Shown one piece after another: positions 12,801 through 24,068 of a stretch of 39,041 nt of DNA (positions are counted from its first letter, which is position 1; every line of letters starts with the position of its first letter). The stretch comes from Beroe ovata (lineage: Eukaryota; Ctenophora; Nuda; Beroida; Beroidae). A program made the position numbers and the translations under genes. Where the stretch lies: NCBI GenBank assembly GCA_946803715.1, contig CAMPET010000375.1:1-39041 (forward strand), written 5' to 3'. A model generated the notes under the pieces. It was not told the DNA's origin, ran no database searches, and was given only the letters and a program-made list of their open reading frames with translations.

Positions 12801-15800
12801 CTCAGGGAAGCAAAATAGAGCCAAAATTCAATCGGGAATCGATTCAGCGTCCAAAATTACCCTAGAAACCATGGTATTTGCATAACAATCCAACAAAAAA
12901 TTTCTTCGAATTTTTGATCTGATAATCGGTAGTAAGTGAAGTGAGTAATCAATGGGACACACTGATACCAAAAAACGGCTAAAGACAAATTTTCAGAATG
13001 CATACTAGAAATAAGTGTTCCCAGCCTAGTTTTTGACGTAGAATTCGAATCCGGTGAAACTATCGGCCCATCTCATCAAGAAATCGGTCATATCATTGAT
13101 ATAAGATGCTGTTGTTCGTAGGTGTGTAAGCCACTGAAAGTAGAAGAGTTAGAGAGCAGCTCCCGGAAGTCGTTGAGACGTCTTTTCCAAGCGGAGAGGA
13201 ACGCGCAGAACGACGGTCCGCACGCGACCGCAATCCGACACAAACTCATTGTCGGTAAGTGAGACAATATGAGAAAGTTTGTCTTACAAATGAGACAGAA
13301 ACAAAAATGGGGAGATCCTGTTGTTATCGTCTGTGGGAGGACAAAATGAGAGTGAATCGGGCTAAGAGCCATGACAATAGTTCAGTTGAGAGAAACGCCT
13401 GAAAAGAGACAGACTCATTTCATCTCTGTTTCTATCGTAGGTCTGGTGACACAGTTTGGTAAAGATTTCCGGAGGGCATTCATCTCGTTTGTGCTGGAGG
13501 ACATGCGAGCTAGAGCTGACATTATCATAGCTTGGCTCTACAGGTGAGTGTGAGAACTCCTCCCTCCTCACTCCTCATTCTCTCACCCTCCTTCCACCTT
13601 TGTCTTTTTCTACGGAATGAATCCCAGTTGATAAGTTCCCATCCCACTCCCCCCACTCACTCACTCCCCTCACTTCCCCCATGCTCCCAGGGAGTACGTG
13701 TTGGACCAGGGCTACGTTTGGCGTGGTCTGACGCCCGAGAACTACGGTTACGAGCAGTGTCTACAGTACGTTCTTCACGGTCTCTACCGAAAACTGGAGC
13801 CCGGCGACCGACTCTTCACGAAGATTCTGCTGGAGTGTCCGGAGATTACAGACGGGGCGATTAACATGATCAAATCATTCTGTGAGAATAACGAGTGGCT
13901 GGAGGTGAGAACGAGTTTCACTTTAGTTCACCCGAGTTTCGTCCTAACCAGTTCGAGAAACTATATCACATCTTCATTAGTTCCACCCTCCTTCTCTCCT
14001 CTTCTCACATCCTTCTCTCCTCTCCTCACTTCCCCTCTCCCCCTTCTTAGGTCGGTATCAGCACACTGTACGAGCTTCTCCTCCGTCGAGCTAATCTCCG
14101 GTCACAGATGCTGGATGTTCTCCTCGGGCTGACGATGAACGTGGACGACAAGATCCGGGAGCTCTCTATAGATCGGTGCAAGGACCTCTTCATAATCCCG
14201 GGACTGGCAATGCCGCTGGAAGATTTCGCTACGACAATCCTCACGAGATTGATTGCGGAGAACCCGGTTCACGCGTGTAGTGCCGAGGACACGGACCTGC
14301 CCGTGGGACCGTATGATAAGGATAACCAGTGGACTGAGGACAGCATACGGTGAGTGGGAGAGGGAGAGAGGGAGGGGAGAGGAGAGGGAGAAGAGAGGAG
14401 AGGAGAGGAGAGGAGAGGAGAGGAGAGGAGNNNNNNNNNNNNNNNNNNNNNNNNNNNNNNNNNNNNNNNNNNNNNNNNNNNNNNNNNNNNNNNNNNNNNN
14501 NNNNNNNNNNNNNNNNNNNNNNNNNNNNNNNNNNNNNNNNNNNNNNNNNNNNNNNNNNNNNNNNNNNNNNNNNNNNNNNNNNNNNNNNNNNNNNNNNNNN
14601 NNNNNNNNNNNNNNNNNNNNNNNNNNNNNNNNNNNNNNNNNNNNNNNNNNNNNNNNNNNNNNNNNNNNNNNNNNNNNNNNNNNNNNNNNNNNNNNNNNNN
14701 NNNNNNNNNNNNNNNNNNNNNNNNNNNNNNNNNNNNNNNNNNNNNNNNNNNNNNNNNNNNNNNNNNNNNNNNNNNNNNNNNNNNNNNNNNNNNNNNNNNN
14801 NNNNNNNNNNNNCCCCCCCCCCCCTATTCTCAGATCGTGTTTGCATCTCTTCCTCGCTCTCCTCCCTCTCAAGCCCCGTATGATCCACGGTTTAGCGGAG
14901 GTGTACAGGGAGAGCAGTAGTCTCATCAAGAGAATCATCCTGAGGATGGTGGAGGCACCAATCAGCTCCATAGGTACTGTTGCTGGGATTAACCACTGCA
15001 GTCAGAAAGACTATCCTGACGAAATTTTCCGATAAATTCCTCAGAAATTCCGAATATCATCAACAAAACTCTCCTCTACTCAGGCATGAGCAGCAAAGAG
15101 ATTCTCCAACTAATCGAGAACGGACCGAAGGGCTCCGAGACCCTGGTAACCCGTGTACTCCACATCCTCACCGAGAACCAGGCCCCGTCCAAAGAGCTCG
15201 TTACCATGGTGAGGGGACTCTACGCTAAGCGAGTGACGGACGTGCGCATGCTCATCCCAGTGCTCCCTGGTCTCGATCAGAAACAGCTTGAGGACCTCCT
15301 TCCCAAGATACTCAAACAGACACCCAATGTGGTGAAGGAAGCGTTCAAGAGAATCCTGTCTCCCTTCAGAGCTGGGGGTTCAGGAGGGGGCCCGATAACC
15401 CCCGCCCAGCTACTGATAGCACTGCATCACATAGAGGGAAAGGGGGAGGAAATGAGGGGTGTCATAGCGGCTACCAACCTCTGCTTCGCGGAGAAAGGCA
15501 TCTATACGAGCGAGGTGCTGGCTATTGTTCTCACCCAGCTACTGGAGGTAATTGTGTGTCAGTAAGAGTGGTGTCAGTGACAGCCTGTGTTACTATTTAC
15601 CTCATTGTCACAACTATTTCCCAGGTGACACCGATCCCACTCCTTTACATGAGATCAGTGATCCAAGCGCTGAGCATGTGGCCACGTATGGTGAACTTTG
15701 TACTCAACATCCTCAGTAAACTTATCACGAAACAGATCTGGAAACAGTCACAAGTGTGGCGGGGTTTTGTCAAGTGTTGCGCTATGTTAGGTGAGACAGC

Positions 15801-16876
15801 AGCACTCAAGTTCCGAATCTTCTGGGAATGATAAATCAAAACCTGATTTCTAACGTCTGTAATTGTTATCGCACCATAACTTCCCATTTATAGGTGGCCA
15901 GGCACATAACTTGTTGCTGACTCTACCGGCGTCCCGACTGAAGGAGGCATTCCAACTCCACCCAGCACTCCACAACCCACTTTTACAGCACGTGCAGAAC
16001 CTGCCTCCACAACAGGTTAGTATGAACTGGCCTGTAGATTTGGTCTGGGTGGAGCATGCAGGAGGAATCCTAAAATTCCATGGAAAAAATCCCACTCAGG
16101 TGGAAACTAACCATATCTCTGTCTCTCAGAAAGCTCAGATAGACAAAGAAGTTCTGCTCCTCATTAAGTCGCCTCCCCCTGATGCGACATTGACGATCCA
16201 ACAACCAATCAACATCGGTCAACCCCTCCCACTCCCGCCCTTCACACCACGTGTACAACCGACGGCTCCCTCAACCCCTGTACCCCCTACAACTCCAGGT
16301 ACAAATCAAGGTTGTTGTTTATCCAGCTCTGAACTTGTTGCATTGCGCGCAGCGGGTCACTGTCAGCATTGTGCCGCGCGCAGCGTGTCAGCATTTAGGG
16401 ACGCGCGGCTCGCGGAGTGCATAACTCCAATGAACTCTGTTCTTCCCACAGGTGGGTCAGTGACCACTCTCCCGAAAATGGAACTCCTCCCAGCTCCCTC
16501 CACTCCCACCGTACTCCCTCCCGGGCCAGGGCTCCCTCCCGGGGTCACAATCCTGCCCGCTCCTGCGCCACCTGCTGTGCTAACCCCGTCCTCAACATCT
16601 ACCTCCACTACTCCTGCAACAACCCCCTCTTCCACAGGACCCCCTCTCCTCCCACCACCTGCGTCCGCCGGCGCCTCTTCCACAGGACCCCCACTTCTTC
16701 CTCCACCTGCTTCCGCCGGCGCCTCTTCCACAGGACGCCAACTACTTCCTCCACCTGCTTCCACCGGCGCCTCTTCCACAGGACCCCCACTTCTTCCTCC
16801 ACCTGCTTCCGCCGGCGCCTCTTCTACAGGACCCCCACTCCTCCCACCTCCTTCTGGATCTACCACAGACACATGA
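6806..16876 (+). CDS. SYMPK: Symplekin, mRNA 3'-end processing scaffold
   Basis: Symplekin is the HEAT-repeat scaffold of the cleavage/polyadenylation and histone pre-mRNA processing complexes; it binds CstF64, the CPSF73/CPSF100 core and the phosphatase Ssu72. There are 22 exons: 6806-6844, 6945-7098, 7219-7331, 7480-7582, 7672-7793, 7939-8136, 8228-8384, 8473-8564, 8685-8777, 8882-8984, 9150-9285 (or 9288), 9382-9514, 13122-13254, 13441-13543, 13691-13904, 14051-14349, 14834-14973, 15084-15547, 15625-15790, 15894-16015, 16130-16298 and 16452-16876. They give about 1225 residues (human 1274) in one frame. Near-identical blocks include [60 protein letters not shown] and [17 protein letters not shown]. 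An AATAAA lies at 16909. The donor of exon 11 is ambiguous, and the acceptor of exon 7 contains an N. Confidence 0.95.
8226..8226 (+). other. Ambiguous base inside a symplekin splice acceptor
   Basis: The sequence reads TTTTCNG, then TCT CTG CAC GCT (SLHA). Only A at this position gives the AG acceptor needed to join exons 6 and 7 in frame, so the N most likely stands for A. Confidence 0.75.
8789..8802. repeat. GTTGCTATGGCAAC X-box-like palindrome
   Basis: An imperfect palindrome of the same form as those at 2125 and 2417, here in symplekin intron 9. Confidence 0.5.
9576..13080. repeat. 545-bp tandem array in symplekin intron 12
   Basis: Counting from a shared CAGCGT word, units start at 9576, 10121, 10666, 11211, 11756, 12301 and 12845. 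Six are full (545 bp, the sixth 544) and the seventh has lost about 250 bp internally. Units 3 to 5 look identical by eye; the outer units 1, 6 and 7 carry many differences, the usual picture of an array homogenised from its centre. Each full unit keeps a 121-123-codon open frame on + (first at 9677) and, on the other strand, an open frame (93 codons in most units). Differences between unit 1 and unit 2 change amino acids freely, which argues against selection on the frame. No known transposon protein was recognised. Confidence 0.95.
14352..14430 (+). repeat. (GGAGA)n simple repeat at gap edge
   Basis: Purine-rich GAGAGG/GGAGA repeat in symplekin intron 16, running straight into the assembly gap. 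Confidence 0.95.
14431..14812. other. Assembly gap (382 N)
   Basis: A run of 382 N lies wholly within symplekin intron 16, between GGAGA repeats and a run of 12 C. Exons 16 and 17 join in frame across it (SIR, then [11 protein letters not shown]), so no coding exon appears to be missing. Confidence 0.99.
16620..16860 (+). repeat. 48-bp coding minisatellite in the symplekin tail
   Basis: About five in-frame copies of a 48-bp unit code for a 16-residue repeat, [16 protein letters not shown], at the symplekin C-terminus. One copy has RQ instead of PP. Confidence 0.9.
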
Positions 16877-17761
16877 CAAAGCCGAGTATGATTTAAATTA
16901 TTTCGATGAATAAACTTGTCGAGAGTGTACGCGTCCCCTTCACAGTTCACACAAGAAAATGTGCGAAATTCCTCGCGCCTTGATAACAAGCTTTTGACAT
17001 GCATATTTCGGGTGACAAACCTACTCATGACGGAGTTATGACAACTTTGCTGAAAGTAATGAGTATTTATGGGGTCTATTATGACGTTAATGAATTGCAC
17101 GACAAATTTGGCACATTTTAAGCACTGGCTGGTATATATAAACCCTGATGGGTACAGGAATGTCAATTTTAGAATGTGTAGCAGGTTTTCTGTCAAGATG
17201 ACAATGAATGATGTTATCATTGAACATCGTATTTGTACCATCTCACTACTCATGTGTCTTGCGGTTCCCAATATCTCGTTTGACGTTTCCATTCTGCGAG
17301 GGTGTGTGTGATGTCTCTGTGTCTCTGGGTGTGTGTGTGTGTGTGTTTGTGTGCGTGAACAGTTGAATGTTGAGCTACTGTCTAAACATGTGAATCTGCC
17401 GCAGTTATCATAGTTCTGTTCTTCATATTTTCCTCTGCTTCAGCTTGTGAACAATATCCCTTTTGTTCTCTAATTAAAGTCATACTCCTTCATAAACTCA
17501 TTGTCTACACTGCGAGATATTTGTATATTGGTATGCTCGGAATTATCTGGTCCACATTTGAATAGCAAGCACATAATCAATACCAAATTAACTAGGGTCT
17601 TTGTGTCCCACACGGCTCTCTGCTCTTGGTATACTATAACAACACACTCGCCTGCTATATACACATAAATACTCTGCATTTCGACCTCCCTGATTCCTTT
17701 GTTCTCTCTGATTCTAACTCTGCCCCCGTTTGTTCTCATAGCAGTCCCACCTCTCTCTGCA
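16877..17761. other. Spacer between symplekin and the SET gene
   Basis: It holds an AATAAA signal at 16909-16914, 33 bases after the symplekin stop, and a TG microsatellite at 17321-17345. A TATATA word near 17657 and a possible acceptor AG at 17742-17743, 18 bases before the SET start, hint at a promoter or a 5' UTR intron. No coding exon was seen. Confidence 0.55.
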
Positions 17762-18373
17762 ATGATTCATCAAGCCGAGGACTATCCCCTGGAAGACTGC
17801 TCTGAGCCCCTCATAAACTTCATCAAGAACGGTCCCACCTGGTCTACAAGCGAGGAGATGCAGAACTCCATGAGCCTCGAGGAGAAGGGGTGGAATGTGA
17901 AGGTGGTGTGGAAAGAGGAGAGAATAAACGGGAAACAGTGTGGGCTGGGAGTGTTTGCGAATCAGTTTATCCCGCGGGGAGCAACGCTGAGAACGTGTGT
18001 ATTCGGGAAAAACCTGTACATATTCAACGAGACAACCAACATGCCAAACACGGAGAAGAGAGCACTGGTAGAGTACCTCAAGCACTACAGTGGGGTGTGT
18101 CCATGCAACGTGTCACACAATGCTGACCACGTGTCATTTTACTACCCTGCAGCATGCATGAACCACTCCATCTCTCCCAATGTTCATTACAAATGTTGGG
18201 GGGACAAGTGCGATATTGTTGCTCTCAAGGACATTGTCAAGGGCGAGTCGATCACTGTGGACTACAGAAATGAGGGTCCTGCCCCCTCCTGGTTTGTAAA
18301 ACTTCTAGAGGAGCATCTGGGCAGTAGTGAATGTGTCTTCGCGGGTTTTAATGACTATGTTAAGAATGAATAG
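17762..18373 (+). CDS. Small SET-domain protein
   Basis: This is a single-exon frame of 203 residues. SET domains transfer methyl groups from S-adenosylmethionine to lysine side chains. Visible elements are GLGVFANQFIPRGATL (61-76, the first SET strands), MNHSISPNVHY (133-143, the NHS.xPN cofactor pocket) and ALKDIVKGESITVDY (154-168, the GE.IT.DY active-site strand). No zinc-binding post-SET cysteine cluster follows. The ATG at 17762 is preferred because the frame upstream lacks SET sequence and has a possible splice acceptor. Such compact stand-alone SET proteins are known in many eukaryotes, but the substrate cannot be told. The short length leaves little room for a full SET-I insert, so activity is plausible rather than shown. 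Confidence 0.8.
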   Translation: MIHQAEDYPLEDCSEPLINFIKNGPTWSTSEEMQNSMSLEEKGWNVKVVWKEERINGKQCGLGVFANQFIPRGATLRTCVFGKNLYIFNETTNMPNTEKRALVEYLKHYSGVCPCNVSHNADHVSFYYPAACMNHSISPNVHYKCWGDKCDIVALKDIVKGESITVDYRNEGPAPSWFVKLLEEHLGSSECVFAGFNDYVKNE

Positions 18374-19172
18374 ACACCTAGATCTAGGGTTCAATATAGG
18401 TTATAGAGCTGTTGATATTCCTGAGTATAAATGCGCTGTTATTTAGCTGCATCATGGCTATGATTGCGGTGAATTTATTCGAATTCTCTTAACTCTGTGT
18501 TTTGCTTCGTTCATCTTTGCAAATCAGTGCTGTGGACAGACATCAGTGTCCAGTGAAGAGCTCTGGAAGTGGACAGAATTTAGAATTTTCTGTCATTCTC
18601 ATGATGCGAACGCTCGTGAATTCTACAAATAAACGTACGTTCACACAAGCGCGCGCCGCGCGTGAAACCCCAAACGCCGCGCACACATTTGTTTAAAAAT
18701 GATTCGCGCGTCACGCACACGTACAAAACAATGTGCCACAGGATGGCAAAACGGAAAAATTAGGCATGATTTAGGGTAGAATTGAAACATGGGATTCCTG
18801 AACCTGAAATTCAAATAACGAGTAATTGTCAATAAAATATTCATTTTCTGGGTCAAAACTATGCAACTCGAGTATTGAGTTTAATAAATAATCATGGAGA
18901 ATATAGACAAATTTTGTCCAGCTAAGGTAAACTACTTTCAAACGAATAGCATTTTCTGTGCTCAAGTGACATGATTGAGGTCACTTGGCAGTACAAATAT
19001 AACATTTTCAAGGTAAAATTTGTGAGCCACACGATAATCAACAATCGGACACAATAATCACAGTGGTCAATGAGGTTTCATGAAACACTATCCAGTCACT
19101 AAGATCACTGAGGTCACATGTCAAACAATGAAACACTAACGTAACTTCAGACAAAGCCATGAAACAAATTCC
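18374..19172. other. Convergent 3' spacer between the SET and desaturase genes
   Basis: An AATAAA at 18628-18633 may end the SET transcript. At 18648-18725 lies a CpG-dense stretch (GCGCGCGCCGCGCG, then CGCGCGTCACGC) like those at 16350, 30822, 30970 and 35380. No coding exon was seen. Confidence 0.5.
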
Positions 19173-22100
19173 CTATTCCACTTTCATGTAGGTTGGTCTG
19201 AAGAATCGTCTAGCTCCGGTCTTATCTCCAGTTCTCTCCTTTCTACTGTTTATCACGTGTTTGGGTACCGTCCTGGAAATGAGATGGGAATTACAAATCT
19301 CGAGACCGTGAAATTTATCGAATGAAATCAACCTATTTGCTAGAAATTTCCCTAAACACATTACAATTGACTTAGTATTGTGTAAGAACACAAGACACTC
19401 ATGCTACGTAAAAATACCTGAGATCGTAAGCCTGTCCCAGGAAGTACATGATATCAATGAATAGGGTGGTAGCATTCAGCGAATACCCCATCTCGGAGGA
19501 CTGGTAGTCGAAGGGGAAAGAGTGGTGGAAGTTGTGGAATCCTTCTCCCAGAGCTCCAGATGATACCAGTCTGAGGGGAGATGATTAGTTACAGTGTTGT
19601 TTGCAATATGATGAGTACATTTCGTGAGAAGTTGATGATTCTTTAGAAAAAATCATATTTTCTGTAGCAAGTAGGCAGACTACATTTTGTAAAAATGTGT
19701 TCCCAGGAAACTGCCTCCCTTACCTGTTTTCGGCTGGATTGATTGCGGAGTCGTATGGTCTAATTCCGTAGTAGTGAGCTAGTGAGTTTACCAACCACGT
19801 GGCATGGAGTATTACAACGTACCTGAGACAAGGACGTGTTGCGAAGTGTGTTGCTGCTAGCAACCACCGTTGCTATTGGCAACAATTTCTTTCATTATCA
19901 ATTGTTGAGCTTGACATAAGTATTGGCACGAGACTGATTATCTTATTACAGATATCCAAATTCAATTACCGAGTATCAAGTGAGGCTGCTTTCATTGAAT
20001 TAGGTTATGGGTATCCATAACAATAATCGGTTCCAGTACTCTTCAAATTCCTTGGACTAAAAAAATGTGAAACGACTCTCCCTTGACACCACACTCTCTG
20101 GAAACCACTCAGATCCTGACACCACTCTTCCTTGACACTAATATGTCCTTGACACCACTCTGCTCCCTGTCACCACACCATCTTGACACCACTCTGCTCC
20201 CTGTCACCACCTCTATCATTGACAGACCACTCACCGCGCACAGGCAGCGGTGAGGAAGGAGGTGAGGAGGTCTTCACTCCAACACCACCACGGAATTAGA
20301 GTGGGTAGAATGACACACACCATCCAGAACAGCAGCTTGTAATGCCTGCAGAAGGTGGAAGGATAGGTGAGACGGAAAAAATGCAAGCTTTCAAATTTAA
20401 ATTGTAAAATCTGCACCATTTTAACATATTGTACACTTCTATAACACAACAGCAGCTGTACGGGCATTTATACACACTCTCACACACATGCTGAGAATTC
20501 CTCAGAATTCCAGCAACTGTTAAAGTTGCTATGTTACAGAATCAGGTTGCTATGGCCACAATCATGTGTATTATCATGATATGCATGAGTTGCTATTAAC
20601 ACGATTATTGTGCATAATAACGTAACCCGTGAAAAAGATTTAGGATATTTTCTTAACGTGTATAATTCTAGAACTGATCCCATATCTATCCTGATATGCA
20701 TAGAATTTATCTAACTTATCCTGATATGCGTGACATTCATGGGACTCATGTACTGTGGCATCGAATAATTATCTTCTCGAACTTCTAGACTCAAGAATTG
20801 GCGATGTGAGATTTACATTGGTCCGATATACCCAGTGTAATCGTGTCAAAGCTGAGAGCGTAGCTTTGACAAAATTTCATTAACTTTCGCCTGGCTACCA
20901 TATAAGGGCAGAACGAAGAAGAATTTGACAACAGCTGTCACAAATGGAGAACATTGTTCTAGAACTGTACCGAACAGCAATCATGGTACTTCTGTGCAGT
21001 ATGCGTGATTTCACCATTGAAGGCAGGGTGAACATGGTTTTTCTGATTTCATGATACACACACCTGCGCTGGAATTTCACGACTGGATCGTTGAGGATAT
21101 CATCGTAATTCAGCTTCTTCCCATAGGTTATTACATCCTGGTGTTTCTTTATGAGGAGCCAGCCGATATGCGCAAAAAACATGCCTGAGTGGGGAAAGAG
21201 AGGGGAGTTCACAGTTGATATTGTATACCACGTATACCACGATAACTCAGAAATCACGCATTATAATCACGCAATAATACCACCGATTATACTGTGTGAT
21301 ATGTGTGACCATCACCTCTGTTAGCGTTGTAGGGGTCAGCATTTGTTTCGCTCCACTTGTGGTGTACTCTGTGGTCCCTACTCCACTGATAGACATCGTC
21401 CTGACCGGCGTTAGTCTGACATAGCATCAGGAACACTGGGGAGAGCGAGTGTGTGTTGACACATATAATCCTGCTGACACAACGATTCATCACTATCTGG
21501 CTGACACCACTTCAGTTCGCGACAGAACTTTTCTCTTTGACACCACTTTGTACTCTGACACCACTCTCCTCTCTGACACCACTTTTCACTCTAACACCAT
21601 TCTCCACTCTGACACCACTTTTCACTCTAACACCACTATCAAATCTGACACCACTCTCGACTCCAAGTCTAACCCATGAGTACTCCCCGTACGACTCAAA
21701 CCTCGGAGTGGTAGTTTAGCTTTGTATGACCGATGTGCCCAGAGTCGATGTGCTCCTGCTGTAATTCCGAGCCCCCCACAGAAGTAGAGGAGGTAACAGA
21801 ATGCAAGAGTACGCCACATGGCATACACTGCCCCCTAATGGGGGAATGACAGGGGTCAGGTGCGAAAACTTGCTAAAAATAACCGATATCACGAGCTAAT
21901 TACCAATATCACGTGTTAATTACCAATATCACGTGTTAAGTTCAAACCTGGTAGAAACCCCAGAAGGCTAGCAAGTGAAGGACAGCCATTGTGTAGACAT
22001 TGAACCAGACAATCTCCAGTTTGGTGACATCTGTCTCGTTTACAGTCTCGTCATCTGGGGAGTCACGTGGTTGAGCCGTCACCATGACAACACAGAGCGT

Positions 22101-22314
22101 CACTATAGCTACTTAGCAACACACAGGCTATATTCTGATTGGTATTGGAACGATATGGAGAGAGAGGGGAGAGGAACAAACCTGGACTGACACCAGCATC
22201 ACCGGGTACATGGTCCCCTGGTAGATCATCACCTGGTAACTGATGATGATCGTTACCATGGTGCTCGTTACCATGGATACCAGCCGTTAACAACCGGTCT
22301 TTCTCCTGACACAT
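19173..22314 (-). CDS. SCD: Stearoyl-CoA (delta-9) desaturase
   Basis: SCD is an ER membrane di-iron enzyme that puts the delta-9 double bond into stearoyl- and palmitoyl-CoA using cytochrome b5 and O2. Nine exons on the minus strand: 22314-22182, 22054-21948, 21834-21702, 21435-21316, 21184-21064, 20345-20235, 19822-19724, 19570-19418 and 19272-19173. They total 1077 bases in one frame, giving 358 residues, the family length. All three histidine boxes are intact: HRLWAH, HRVHHK and HNFHH. Flanking family words include GLGITAGAHRLWAHRSYKAK, FFAHIGWLL, NDPVVKFQRR, ATWLVNS, GEGFHNFHHSFPFDY and RRFFRPTYMKVE at the end. The soluble N-terminus (residues 1-60) is Gly/His/Asp-rich, with several codons contributed by GTTACCATGG repeats. 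Introns carry 18-bp and 20-bp minisatellites. Confidence 0.95.
19850..19883. repeat. Two X-box-like palindromes in an SCD intron
   Basis: GTTGCTGCTAGCAAC (19850-19864) and GTTGCTATTGGCAAC (19869-19883) lie four bases apart in SCD intron 6. Confidence 0.55.
20080..20235. repeat. TGACACCAC-rich tract in SCD intron
   Basis: The words CTTGACACCACTC and CCTGTCACCAC recur about eight times over 150 bases, with irregular spacing, just upstream (in genome order) of the sixth exon's donor. Confidence 0.75.
21539..21664. repeat. 18-bp minisatellite (GACACCACTTTT.ACTCT)
   Basis: Seven consecutive 18-bp units, each starting GACACCA or AACACCA, lie in SCD intron 3. They use the same seed as the repeat in WRAP53 exon 1. 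Confidence 0.9.
21881..21940. repeat. 20-bp repeat x3 in SCD intron 2
   Basis: Three 20-base units read TACCAATATCACGTGTTAAT, the first diverged. Two contain the palindrome CACGTG. Confidence 0.9.
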
Positions 22315-23427
22315 CCTTCCTAATTGACGGACAGAATCTGATTATATGATCCATTATCTGCACTAGAACTGAAGAATACTGAGGAAAACCACATAAAACT
22401 GAGGAAAATCACATATCATGTTAACACGTCACATAAGAAAAGTACGATTCCTCAGAACAAATGAAAAGTTATTAAACATTCCACAATCTCGGATTTCACC
22501 AGGCGAACCTCCTACGTCAATCAGCAGCAAACTGTGATGTTTAAACTTGTGACGGCGTGGAAATTGTCACGGTACGCTGATAAACCAGAGACAATCCACG
22601 TGGCTAGATATGGTTAACTCTCCAGAAGAATCTTTATGAAGGAGTAGCACTTGTTCCATGCTTTGTACACTGAGCATAGAGCAAACGCTTGAGCATGATC
22701 AGTACAGACATACAAAGACACATACGCATACACTATGAAAATTGGAGAGGTGAAATTATTACCCCCCACTCATGTTACCCCCATCCCCCCTCCCCCTCCC
22801 CCACCCTCCTCCCTCACTCCCTCTCCTTATTCCCAGCCCACTTCTCCTTATTCTCACATTGGTAGAGGGGATGGACAATGTATGAGTGGTCTGGGGATGG
22901 TATTGCACATGGTTCTTGATGAATAAAGCAGTAATAAGTAGTTAGTACCCAATTAGTAATTAGTGGTAATCAATGCAATATTCATCCTAATAGAACATGG
23001 GTTTCGAGAAATTATCATAGGGGCACGCAACATAGACTGAACAGTGAAAACTGGAAAATTAACACGGCACAAATTGTAAACATGCAAAACCTTGCAAAAC
23101 AATACAGCCACACCAATACCACATACACCAAAAAACACACACCAAGCAGTGGCAATGGCCATCACAATGTTAGCTCGTTACGAAATTCATAGAGAATCAT
23201 GCGTGTTCTATTCCACACCATTCACAGTACTATAGGGACCGGCATGATATCTACACTGAGTAATGCTATACCGGCATGATATTGGCAATGAGTTGTATTA
23301 TACCGGCGTGACACTGGAATGGAGTGAGAGGTTGTGCGGCGTGATTGAGAAGATTCTAGAATTATGGCAGAGGGGAACTTCAGGAATAGCAACATGGATT
23401 CGGGTTGGCAACTTGCCAATGGCAATA

Positions 23428-23476
23428 GGTATTAAATTTTGGTTGTCCGAGTATCTCATGGTCCTTGAGCTATGAA
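23428..23476 (-). repeat. Fragment of dispersed ~159-bp repeat
   Basis: The reverse complement reads ATAGCTCAAGGACCAT followed by ACTCGGACAACCAAAATTT. This matches the junction between the two tandem monomers at 35874-36182. Confidence 0.8.
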
Positions 23477-24028
23477 AGAAGTAAGAAGTCAATCCTCATA
23501 GGAGGTATCGTCAAATTCTCGCTGAAACGAACAAGTACTATGACGCCTGATGACACAATTATGACAAGAGGTAGGGTGACACGCAGGGAGGGCGTGACAC
23601 TGTGACCCATGTTATTCCAGCTATAATGAACGTATTACGTAAGTGGTGTTTTAAATATCCATATTATTAATTATGTGACTCTCACTCTTATGCAAATCAT
23701 GACAAGCTATGGCTTAAAACAGCAGTTGTTGTTCGATTTAATCCATTATATAACTCGTGTATGTGTACACTGATTATCTAGCATGTAGTTTTTGACCCCA
23801 CTCACTCATTCATTCTTATCTATACTTCTGCTGTATCTATAGGTAACGAATTCACTACTCCTTCTGCAAACATACAGAAAGTATGAGGTCCTTTACTCCT
23901 TTGCTACATACTAGCTCCCCGCTTTTCAGTTTTCGTACCGCAGTCCTTTCGGATGAAATCATCAAAGAACTGCCCTCTTTTTCATTCTTTTGTGACGTGC
24001 TGCTTCCAAAACACACATATTTCAGAAT

Positions 24029-24063
<35 letters not shown>
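24029..24063 (+). repeat. (TG)n microsatellite
   Basis: Pure TG tract of about 34 bases in gene-free DNA. Confidence 0.97.

Positions 24064-24068
<5 letters not shown>

Noticed and set aside
9576-13080. CRISPR-like array
   Set aside because: The direct repeats are 545-bp units with no short repeat and unique spacer pattern, and the host is a eukaryote.
14102-15035. Long open frames across the N run on both strands
   Set aside because: They are produced by translating the assembly gap; the true symplekin exons are 14051-14349 and 14834-14973.
16363-17292. 309-residue minus-strand frame opposite the symplekin tail
   Set aside because: It is the antisense of the proline-rich coding minisatellite, so Gly/Glu/Ala repeats appear; no family features.
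22735-22926. 63-residue proline-rich frame
   Set aside because: It is low-complexity C-rich DNA with no splice context or homology.
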